Assembly (NCBI GenBank): GCA_021613335.1
Contig: JAJTWR010000269.1
Location: 1,222,501 to 1,286,500 of the forward strand
Reading direction: 5' to 3'
Length of the DNA stretch: 64,000 nucleotides
Origin: Whitmania pigra
Lineage: Eukaryota > Annelida > Clitellata > Hirudinida > Haemopidae
The position numbers and the translations under genes were made by a program. Shown here in pieces: positions 50,493-62,600 of this stretch. How positions within the stretch are numbered: position 1 is the stretch's first letter; the number at the start of each line of letters is the position of its first letter. The notes beneath the pieces were generated by a model. The model had not been told where the DNA came from, did no database searches, and was given only the letters and a program-made list of their open reading frames with translations.

Positions 50493-52106
50493 TTATCCCA
50501 ATTTGCAATCATAATGATAAATGCAGTTAGAAAAAATTAAAGTTGAACTGTTAAAAAAATAATTATAAATAATATGACTGTGATACTGGCCTGTGCATTG
50601 CGAATAAATATCTTGTTTAAAAAACCCATCCTTGCAAGTGCAACGGTTGTGGTAATTTCCATGTGCGAATATATTCGAGCAAATCTCATTGTTCTCGCAA
50701 TCGCATTCTGGAGTAAGAATAATTATATAATGTAATGTAATAATAATGTAATGTAACTTAAAATTTAATTATATTTGTAATGTTGTTATGGTAATAAATA
50801 TCCATTCCAACTAATATTGCATATTGTTACCTTTAATATAAGCTTCAATTTCACAAATCGTCAATGATGCTTTATTCGGATGGACAATCACAAGGTATCT
50901 GTATTTGATGGAGGATTGTGGACAGTTGATCGTAATATTTTGAAGGGTGGAAACATGTCCACAAAAATGACCTTTTATTCCTTCATTTGGAGGTTCGTTC
51001 GATAAATAGAAGTTAGCAGTGAATGACTGACTGGCGCCTATGACCAACAAATTAGTATCGTTAATTTTCTGAAAATAATTATCTAAATTGATAATTGGTG
51101 ATAACTACCTTCTTTGTCTCTCCTGTTGGTTATGATAATTTTTTTAATGTTTCTTTTGATTTCAAAGTCAACGTATAGCCAAGAATTCATTTGTTTTTTG
51201 GTTCGGCTGCACGTTTCGACATTAAAGTTTGAGCCACTTTTACCATCCACAGCAAGAGTGGCAGGATGTCTAGGATAAGTTGAACTTTGGAAAGCAGGTC
51301 GATTGTAAGCAACGTTGACATCGTTTAAGAGACGAGCTGTTATCAATTTAGAAGGTTACATCGAAATAAAAGCCTTACAACGCTATTAAACACATTTAAC
51401 CTAAATCGCACTGGTCATCCATTTTGCGGCATTTTGACAAAAAACAGTCACCATCGCGTCTCATGCAGGGAACAGAGTTTTGGCATTTATTGCACATGCC
51501 ATTACATTTTGGACCATGTGATCCAACTGTACAAACTGAATATTTGATTTTATTATCGGGACAAAGTTTTTATGTGAAATTAGACCATTGAATTAATAAC
51601 TTTTAAATATAAAGATTCTTATTACAAACCTGAATAAACGCTGTAATATTTTCCTCCACAATATTCATTTGGTGAGTTCTCACACTTTATCTGACAGTTA
51701 CTTTCTTGAGTTGCTATTCCAAAGTTATTTCCGCAGTAGCATTCAGTACCTTTCTATTAAATCAAATTAAATAAAAAAAAAGTCATACTAAAAAAAAACG
51801 TAATTACATTTTTATTACACTGTCAAACTAACTTTCAAAGCTGTAAATGTGTACAGCTGTACATCTGCTTTGCATTCTTCAATACATGATTTCAGAGATA
51901 TTGTGTCAATGTGTTTAATCGATCCGCTAAATGTTTTGTAACATCCAATGTAATTCCTTATAAATTGAAACTCATAGTTACCTGGAATTTAACATTAAAA
52001 GTAATAACTAGTATTCAGCCTTAATTTAGTCCCATCTGCGCTCAGCATACTAACCTACTCCAAAAGAAATGTTTAGCAAGAAACATAAAATAAATGTGCA
52101 ATACAT
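50493..52106 (-). CDS. Secreted WSC-F5/8C-EGF protein, truncated paralogue of RPTP-A (gene B)
   Basis: Seven exons in matching phase give 369 residues: 52055-52106, 51833-51981, 51630-51753, 51401-51535, 51109-51336, 50831-51037 and 50493-50707. Order and phases equal the first seven exons of RPTP-A. Exon 1 is a signal peptide (MYCTFILCFLLNISFGV). Exons 2-3 encode a WSC domain ([12 protein letters not shown]). Exon 4 is a cysteine-rich module, exons 5-6 an F5/8C fold ending ICEIEAYI, and exon 7 an EGF-like module. Where RPTP-A splices out of exon 7 (TG|GTTGGT), this gene reads acaggccagt and runs on to an in-frame TAA. No EGF array, membrane helix or phosphatase follows. It may be a soluble binding protein, or a broken gene that happens to retain an open frame. 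Confidence 0.82.
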
Positions 52107-52159
52107 TTCAAAGTAGATTTATAACTTCCTTCAATTGAAGACTTTTATTCTAGAATTCT
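52107..52159 (-). promoter_or_regulatory. Splice-acceptor-like site upstream of gene B
   Basis: The minus strand reads cactttttttcag, then 51 nt, then the ATG. It is a strong polypyrimidine acceptor in the 5' leader. Confidence 0.5.
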
Positions 52160-53660
52160 GAAAAAAAGTGAAAGTCGCATATTGTCTTATAAATGAAGCT
52201 ACTATAGAGTGATCTACATGCGTAATTTTAGATAATAGATAAATCATTATTCGTTAAGCATTACATTCGGGCGCAGCATTCAGTGCAATTACTTTCGGAT
52301 TGTCATCTATTCATAGAGAAGATAATAAACAAGTCATGTCTGAAGGAGTTATATCATTTAATCATGTACTGTTAAATGACTGTTTTCAGTAAAATTCAAA
52401 TCCCGAATAAATTGAGAAGAGACAGGAATTATATTGCCTTGGGATATACCCTAAATTTGTTTTAAATTGTATTTCAAAGACATCATTAATTCATCGATTT
52501 TAAATAAGATTATCAATAAGTGTCACATAAGTAAGTTCGCGCTTGCCTTGATCTAATCTAAAGCTGTCATAACATGACAAATACTTGTGAAGTTAAAAAA
52601 ACAAAATAATCAATTTATGAATCTTCAAACCTGCTTCAGCTGATTGTTCAGATTTAGAAGGAAATGATGATTTGGCAAGCAATTTCTAAAGCTGCTATCG
52701 TTAGAAAAAGGCAACATCTCATCGCTGGACCAAATAAATTAGTAACGAATTTTTAACAACTTTAATGTTACCCAATGAACACAATTTCAATTTTCTTGTG
52801 CTTAAAAGACTTAATTAAGAAAGTGAAATTCTTTTTAATAACAAACTAATTAACAGAACACGAAGCACTTCATTTTCACAATTAGCAAGTTAAACTTGAA
52901 CAAAGCATTTTAATCCGTAATTAAATATAAAATTAGAAAGAATTTTCAACCGAACAATGACCAAATAAATTAAGTGTAATACAAATAAAAGTAAAATGTT
53001 TTCTGAAAAATTATTTTGAAATTGATCAGCTTTGCAAAAGGTATAAATTCAAGCAATTAACGTTAACAAGTAAGCGATCTTTTGTTGGCATTATTTATCT
53101 CAAAAGTTAAGGATGGGGTAAGCTCCCGGCTGTCCCTTCTTAGTTTAAAATTTCGAAAAGTTTTGCGTATTCGCCTTCCTACAATTGGAGATATGTGCAC
53201 ATCAGTTAATGAAGCATTTTTTAAGAAGATAAAAATTTAATTAAAAAACGAGAAATTATCTATAGCTATTCAGTACATTCTGAACTTGACAAAGAAAATC
53301 TTCTTCTACAACCTTATTTTTAACACGTTTTTAAACATAATATTTAAACTTCATTTAGATGCATTTATTTTATTTGAAATTTTATGCCTTATAAAAAAAA
53401 AGCAAAAACAACATAAGTACATAATTGCAATTACATAGTCGTCTTTATGCTTCACTAAACAATATTAATAATAAATAATTGCTTGATAAACATTCCGTAA
53501 TCGTGGCTGTCCCTCAATTTCGTGATCGTTAACAGCCTCATGTAACAGGATCTCAAGATACACTCTTCGTCTGCGATAATTATTGCAACGTTTGTAGAGG
53601 ATTGTTTGTGAAAATGTTTTACATTTCTTGATTATTATTTAGGCAACAATATTTTTGATA
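52160..53660. other. Intergenic region between divergent gene B and RPTP-C
   Basis: No open frame or repeat of note. It probably holds the promoters of both divergently oriented genes, but no specific element is identifiable. Confidence 0.5.
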
Positions 53661-53671
53661 TTCTAGTTCAG
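53657..53671 (+). promoter_or_regulatory. Splice-acceptor-like site 10-15 nt before the RPTP-C start
   Basis: gatattctagttcag lies just before ttaaaagca and the ATG at 53681. Confidence 0.45.
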
Positions 53672-53680
53672 TTAAAAGCA

Positions 53681-56600
53681 ATGGCAACTCTATTGATTAT
53701 TTTAACGATTTATTTGGCGACGATTGACATTCTGCCGACAAGTAAGTGTCTTTGTTTATGATAAAATTACTTGAAGCCTACTATTAATTTACGATATAGC
53801 ATCTATAACTGTTAAAAGATGGATATGATAATATGAGCCAACGAAGCCAACAATTGAATTAACAAAAAATGCTTGAATAAATGGTTTTAAAATAAAAAAA
53901 GCATCAACCCATTTTGGAATTTAGCGATTCTTAGCCGTAATAATTGTTAAACTAATACTTTTGTATTAACTAATATGTGCTTGTTATTTATTTAGAGTTC
54001 ATTTTTCTAACACATTTTTTAGTTTCTTCGACAACAAACATTGCTCTGCGAAAGAAGGCCTATATGCCCGAAGCATACCTACAATACACGGCAGATAAAG
54101 CTGTCGATGGAAATGCTGACACCTTTTTTTCAGAACATTGCGTGCATGGACTAAGCACTTCCCATTGGATTGTGATTGATCTTGGTGGATTGTATTGGAT
54201 TGGGGAGGTTCACATCACATCGACCGATTATCTTGGTAGGTCAACTTTCTTAATGAGACAGGTGTATCGTAATAACAAATGGATATGAATATAATTTTGC
54301 AAATTTTTTTTTAAATTATGGTAATTTATTCAACTCAAAAGGCACTAACAAAAGTTATTTTAATTTAATTATTAAAAATTCAAAGAATTGTCCAGCTAAG
54401 TATGATACGGCGGTGACGATTATTAAGATCGACTTTCAGAAGCTAATAAAAGCAAATACTAATTTTTTAGCCAGTACGTTGGACTACATAATAATCGGTT
54501 TATCAAATAATTACGAACCGAGTAAAACTCCTGCAAATGGTTCTTACATCGTGTGTGGTCAGCTTGGATCAGCGTTTCCGTTAAAGAAGAAAGAAATTAT
54601 TACTTGTCCAAACAACACGCCAGCCATGCAGTTTGTTATGCTTCTACAACCTCACGACAGGAAAGCTGGTTATCTCACCTTGAGCGAAGTTGAAGTTTAT
54701 GAACACGCTTCCATCGGTATTATAATTATTTATTTTATAAGTTATGCATGATAAATGCATAGTGATTCATAGTCACGCTTCAAATAATGTCATTGTTTAC
54801 TAAGAAACAGCAGATCAATTATATCAGAGACGATCACTTTATTGATGATGCTGACTTGATCCAACTTTGTTCCAGATTTCAACCCTTTTGTTGGATGCTT
54901 TGAATCATTCGAAGACAAAGTGGAAAACAATTTCCAAGAGCAACAAATCCAGTGTGATGTGGGATGTCGTAACAGCAACAAGACTTACTTTTCAATCCAA
55001 GTAAATGTCATGATGTCAACCACTGGTGACTGAATAGAAAATAAATTAAATAAGTAATAAATAAATTAATTAATAAATAATAAAGTGTAAATGCGAAATC
55101 TTATCTTGAAATAACAATCTTATCTTGAAACCATGCTAAATTATAAATTAATGTTTAATTTTTTTTATTTCAAAGAAAAATACCTGTCTCTGTGGTAACA
55201 AGCCGATTTATTCCGGACATTGTGATGACAAAACAATAGAGGTATTTGCAGGTAATAATATATATTATTAATTATTATTAATATAATATTATTAAAAATT
55301 ATTTTTAAAAAATATTTCTGCATTTAGAGATTTTTTAATTAATTGAGTAATTGATAAAATTAAATATTAAATATTACTTTGTTATCATCAGTATGTCCCA
55401 TAGGATTGCATGGCTCCAATTGTTCTAAAATTTGCAATTGTAAAACCATTGAGTCGTGCAGTGTGGAAAATGGAATGTGTCCAGGTGAAAATCAGTTTGA
55501 GTCTAATATAACAGAAGGTAGCGAACAAGTATTTTAAAAAATAAAATATTATTATGATTTTAATATACAGTTTTTTTTTATTTTATAAATTATGCAGCAA
55601 ATTCCACTATCAAAGATTCATACGCTGGCTGTATACACTATCGGGAACTACTTTATTCTGAAGTTGCACATCAACTTTCCAATCAGGATTGCATTACAGC
55701 ATGCAGATGGCGGCGTTTTGATTTGGCAGGCTGGGTAAGCTCTCATGTTGTTCTAAGTGAAATGTCAATAATTGATTGCAATAATAGATTAATATTTTTG
55801 TAAAATGCATTTTCATTTCAAGGATAAAAGGAGTTGTTGGTGTCTCAGCATTGCGAAGACATTACGAGAAAATTGTGAAGACGACTTCATCGATATTTAT
55901 GCGGGTAAATATTTATTATATTTTTTAATTAGATTTTTGCAAATAATTGCGGTTGTTAATGAGTTACATAATTAATGGCACCCCGTCATAACAGCCCGGC
56001 GACAGAATAGCCCCGACAAAACAGCCCCGTCAAAATAGCCCGGCGTCAAAATAGCTCAAGACAAAACAGCCCCGACAAAACCGCCCCGACAAAACAGCCC
56101 CGTCGAAACAGCCCGGCGTCAAAATAGCCCAGGACGGAAAAATCCCATCTAAATGGCCCCGTCAAAATAGCCCCGACAAAATAGCCCGGCGACAAAATAG
56201 CCCAGGACAAAACAACCCGGCGACAAAATAGCCCCGCGACAAAATAGCCCCGACAAAACAGCCCCGTCAAAACAGCCCTGTCACCAGGGTCGGACTGGCT
56301 TAAAAAACCGGCCCGGGAAATTTTATTTAACTCCTAGTTTGATCAACTTAAACTTGAGAAACACTAGAGTCTAAAATTTCTATTCACTATTAACTATTAT
56401 AACAGCTTTTTCATCGTTTCACTAGTCGATGCTAAAACATCAATGATTTCGTTGTTATTGATTCTTGGAAAAGAGTCTTTCTCACAAGACATCAGCATGA
56501 ATGATCGTAGAATTGACTGGTTCAGAAAATTTCTTAATCTGCTCAAAACCTATTTCAATTTTGAAAACGACCTCTCAAAAAGCAACTAGTGATGAGGATA

Positions 56601-59600
56601 ATGTCAACACAAATTTGTAAGCCAGATACAAATTTGAATAAGCAAGACTATGCAAATTAAACTTCTGGAGAACAATAATAACAACAAACAATACTCAAAA
56701 CGGTCAAAGCATTCAATCCACTAATTTCGAATTAAATTTTGATTCAGTTTCACAACATTTTTTAAAAATACTTTGACATTGAGCTATCATGGGGCTATTT
56801 TGACGGGGCTATTTTGTCGCGGGGCTATTTTGTCGCCGGGTTGTTTTGTCCTGGGCTATTTTGTCGCCGGGCTATTTTGTCGGGGCTATTTTGACAGGGC
56901 CATTTTGACGGGGCTATTTTGTCTTGGGCTATTTTGACGCCGGGCTGTTTCGACGGGGCTGTTTTGTCGGGGCGGTTTTGTCGGGGCTGTTTTGTCTTGA
57001 GCTATTTTGACGCCGGGCTATTTTGACGGGGCTGTTTTGTCGGGGCTATTCTGTCGCCGGGCTGTTATGACGGGTCACCATAATTAATTTGATTTTCAAC
57101 CCTTCTGGCAACTTCATCGTTTTCCAAAAAGAAATTGATAAATCCATGATAGACGTTGATCAATCACTCTAAATTATCAACATTGATCAAAGTATGTAAA
57201 CTCCCAAAGTAATATTAATTAATTAATTAATTAAGACTTAATAACACACAATATATAGACTTTAAAAAAATTAACAAGATAAAGATGTCTCAATATAAAT
57301 TACAGTTTGTCCGATTGGAACTTATGGCTGTAATTGTTCTCTGATTTGTCACTGCAAAGAAGGAAAACCATGTTCCTATTTGAACGGCAAATGCTATGAC
57401 GGATGTCAAGATGGATGGATGGGTTCACAATGTGACGAAAGAGGTTGATGTCATTTTGCATTTACATATTATGTAATTATTTTGATTAATACTTAACTTG
57501 TTCAAATACTTGTTCTGGAACATTTTGTCATTAATGTGTCGTGTTCGAAACCCAGCCTGCACTGCCACCAGCGCCCTTGGGAAGGAGCGCTATATAAATG
57601 GTTACAAGAAGCGCCTCTGACGCTATGCATATGACGCTATATAAATAATGAAGTTACAACTTTGCAATACACTATGATTTATAATGTCTTATTAATTTCT
57701 CAGATTGCTTTTTCGACAACGGATTGTGCGAGCCTAATAGCGAATGTTCGACAGAATACAACAAGACTTTTTGTTTCTGCAACAAAGGATTCACCCGTGC
57801 AACAATCAGTTCGACATGCGAAGGTAACTTTTTAAGTTACGTAATAATATTATCTGTATAACGTAAAGAGTCTTGATATTCATAATCTATTTTTAGCTAT
57901 CCATTAGCTGGACATTAGTAGCCAATAGAATATAGACGCTCATTAAAACTCTCAAACTTATTACATTTAAAAATATTTGATGTTTTAAATTTAAAAATAC
58001 ATTTAATAAGTGCTTTGTTAATGGATTTATTAAAGTGAAATTAATTTACAGCCGAAGATTCCTCTAGTTCGTCTGCTAATGTCGGCATCCCAATTGGGAT
58101 CATGATTGCAGTTCTTCTGATATTGTTCTTATTTGGTCTGTTATTCTATTTCGTGTGAGTTAAATTTAGTAGTATTAGGAATCTTTAATAAACCATTAAA
58201 TACTAATTTTATTATAATTAAAATTTTTCAAAGAAGTAAACGTTCATATGGAAAGTACCTAAAATTAAAAAAATACGAGGCCACTTATTATTCAAGACAA
58301 ATTTACACCGAGCATTGTGAGTTGATATAAAAAAAACATTATAATAATCTTTATTTACTCAATTTCTTTCAATCTTAAATAATTATCACAATTATCACTG
58401 TTTAATTACTCTTTATTATACAAATAAACCATGCAAATTGAGTATTCGTATAACAATTAAAGCTTCGATTTACATTTAAAGCAAGTGAGGTATCAAACGA
58501 TCCACAAGATCAAGGAAAACAGAAACTGGTAAACTTTCCAGATTACGTTGCCGCCAATTCGCAGTCGTTTGCTGATGAATTCAAAGTAAATAATTTGGAA
58601 AAAGCTTTTTTTTCACATTGTTTTGTTATTAATTGGATTGTGTTCTATTAATATCCTCCAATGACAGTCCATACCTTTGCACACGTCATCGCCTTGCACT
58701 TACGGACTTCAGAAGCATCTCAAGAACAAAAATAGATTCAAAAACATCATCCCCTGTGAGTTTGTGTTTGTAAACACTGGGCTCACTAATACTGACATCA
58801 GGCTCACTAATATCAAAGTGATATAAATATAAATATAAAGATATAAATGATTTGATAAAAATATAAGTGGTATAAATGATAACATGCAATTGCAATGTGA
58901 TTATTACTTAACTATTAATATGCAATCAGAAATACTGATAAATAAATAACAATTGCATGTATGACCTCCATTTCAGATGACAACAACAGGGTCATACTAA
59001 AACAGTTGCTTGATAATGAATCTTCAGATTACATCAACGCCAGTTTTATTACGGTACGTAATTTCCATTGATGAAAGTAATAACACTAAATAGATACTAA
59101 TAAATTGTAAGTTATAAGAAAAACAATTTCAAATATATCTAAACTCTGGGCGATTTTTGTTTCATATTGCAAAAATAGAATTTATTAATTAAATGATTTG
59201 AATATTATTATTTCTTAAATAATTGCAGGGCTGCAGCAAAACCATAATGATTGCAAGTCAAGGTAATAAATGTGAAAAAATTGAGGATGAGATTATTTTG
59301 TAAAAATGAAAATATAAAAATATAAAGCGGGTCATTGTCGATTAATTTAATATTGCTGATTGAATGTCTATGAAAAGGATTTCTTTTGATGTGACTCAAT
59401 ATGTTGTTGCGTGATTATTATTGTTATTGTTATTGTTCTTTTTAATTCAGGACCAACTCCTCAAAGTGTCCATGATTTCTGGAGGATGATAGGAGAACAA
59501 GACGTGGGAATTATAATCATGTTGTGTAATTTGGAAGAAAATAATAAGGTTAGTTTCATTTTATTTTATAACAATTAAACATTATTAATAATAAATAATA

Positions 59601-62600
59601 CAATTGCTACTGCATTAAACATAGCACATATTTATTATATTATTATTTTAATATTATAATGTTCTCTTATGAAAATTAAAATTTATAAAACATGTTTTTT
59701 TGTATTTTAAGAAAAAATGCACAAAGTATTGGCCCAACATAGGTGCAGTAAGCTACGGAGGTTACAAAATCCAATTGAAAACCGTTCGAAGGTGGAGAGG
59801 ATTCACTGAAAGAACTTTGGTTTTGGAAACTGTTAGTAATTTAAGATTATAATATAAATATAATATTTAAGATTATAACATAAAGAATGCATTTAATAAA
59901 TTAAGATATAAGCATTGCGCTTAATTAGCGATTAATTATGATTACCACAAAATTTCCAGCCAAAATCTATCCAGAGTCAAATAACTCAACTCCATTACAC
60001 TTCATGGCCTGATCACGGAGTACCGGATGACATTTTGAACTTTTTGAACTTTCGTAAAAGATTCAAGATGTTGCTGGACAAGAAAAGATGCACATCGGTC
60101 GTTCATTGCAGGTAAGGATGGAATTTGTTGTGGTTCATAGAAATTGTTTAACTGCTTAACGATTACGGTATAATAAAGTAATAATGTTTTACAAATTAGA
60201 ATTGTACTAGTAATGTTGCTATATCTAGCATTATAAATTAATTGATTATAAACTTTTTAAACATCTTCTAAATTACGCTTAACGAGGAATTCAGAATGTA
60301 ACGAACCTCGTTCTGTCAATTTGATACAAAAGACTAAATAGAATAATTATTATCAACTATTAACTTTTGCTCATCGTTTTGACGATGAAATACAAATAAT
60401 GTATTCGTAATAAATTATTAATTTATTCCAGTGCTGGAGTTGGAAGGACTGGTTGTTTCCTGGCAATAGAATATTTGTTAGAAAAATCTGCACACGATGA
60501 TTACTTGGATGTTCCAGAATGCGTTGCAAAGCTCAGATCTGAAAGGCCTGACATGGTTCAAACCCTGGTATGGATTGATTTATTTAAATTTGTTTATTAT
60601 TATTATAAATTAATGTGATAGGCATTAAGTTATACATAAGTTTTAAAAAAATGTCAGGAAAATGTAAAGTGATTGCTATTACTAATTTACTTTAAGTTAT
60701 TAATAGAATATTTTTAAATGTTATTCTTAAGTTCTAAGTCATTAAAATATTTATTTGATTTATTTGTAAACAATTTGAAGTAAAATTTAAGCTTTCCATT
60801 TTAATTTGAAAATTATGATTGACAGTATGATATATATATTTCATTTGTTAGTAATTCAATGACTTCAATTCGTTATGAATGGATTATGAACGAATGGGTA
60901 ATCAATAAATTTTTAAAAATGTGTTACTTAATAAAACTCCTAATAAAGATTATTTACAACACAACTAAAACTTAGATGAGGCTTAACAGAAATTAATTAC
61001 TACTTAATAAGAATCCTGTTCTCTAAGCACAAGTTTTTATTTCTGAAACCTTTTTCATATTTTTATGTTAGACAAATTTTAACTATTACTTCATAATATA
61101 ATATTTTTAAAATATATTTCTTATTAAACGCTTAATTTTAATCCTTCAGTCTCAATACGAGTTCATTTATAACGCTTTGGTTGTGAAATCTACAATGGGA
61201 GATACACTGTTCAAAAGGGACGAATATTTAGACTACTGCCGGTTGAAACAAAATGACCCCAAGTACAATAACCAACTCATGAATCAATTTGAGGTAAATT
61301 GTTATTGGTAATTTATTTATTATCCCATAAAATGCATGGTTTAAAACAGACAAGATTTAATGATTAATTTTACAGTTTGTATAACATACTTGTTAATGTT
61401 TCAGATGGTCCTACAAAGCCACAGTTTCTCAGATCACGGTTTGTTCGACTAAATTATTTATTATTTATTATTTATTACTTATTATTTATTACTTATTACT
61501 TATTACTTATAACTTATTATTTATTATTTATTACTTATTATTTATTATTTATTATTTATTACTTATTATTTATTTCTTATTATTTATTATTTATTATTTA
61601 TTATTTATTATTTATTATTTATTATTTATTATTTATTATTTATTACTTATTATTATTTCTTATTATTTATTATTTATTATTTATTATTATTATTTATTAT
61701 TTATTATTTATTACTTATTATTTATTACTTATTATTTATTATTTATTACTTATTATTTATTATTTATTATTTATTGACTTCAAATGTTTGTAAGAACGGA
61801 ACAATCGACTTCAATTTTAGAACGATCTCCAAACAAAAACGACCCGGCACGTGTTATGGTAACTAAACTAAAACATTTTCTTTCGATGCATTTCAATATT
61901 TAGTAATTACAAGTAAACAATAAATTAAAAATAAATTAGTAAACACAGACTTTTATTGGGTGTCATCATGATACTGAATTAATTAGTTAAAATAATTATT
62001 AATTAACGTCAGAGTACCTCGGGACAGCTTAGGTTCGCCATCTCGTCGGCATGTGATCCTTCTGAAGTCATAAAAATGTTGTTCTTCAGATGCAACACAT
62101 TCCTTGCATTTGATCCGTGTCAGGTCTGTTAGTGAAGAGAGCGTATAACATATAACGAGTAACATGTAAACAAATATCACATAACATACAACACACGATG
62201 CGTAACATAAAACACATAATATCTATTACATAATGGATAGTATAAAACATTCGCGTTCAAAACAAAGAATACATAGAAATATAGCAGAAATTAAAGCTTA
62301 CGAAACCTTAAGAAATAATGAAATTACAAATAAATAAATAAAATAATGGATATGTAGAGTTCGTATGCTAGGAATGATTTAAAGTTACTCAAATTGGTTT
62401 ACTTTTGTCTGTTTCACTTCTAAATTACACGCGAGGAAAGATGGATGGGTTTTTTTAGCCTAAGTTTATTTATAAATGTTTTTTTATCGTTAGTATTCAA
62501 ACAAGCGCAATTATATTATTATTTACAAATTTTTTACAATGAAATACGATAATACAAACAAATGCATTTAGCACACAAAAGCAGTTAACCGTCAACGACG

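Noticed and set aside
56046..56270. 74-codon frame in the GC-rich inverted repeat
   Set aside because: Lies inside the transposon arm and reflects its 15-17 bp subrepeats; the opposite arm would encode the same in reverse.
61377..61793. 138-codon IYYLLF frame
   Set aside because: It covers the 7-bp intronic repeat. The true exon is only the first part (61404-61437).
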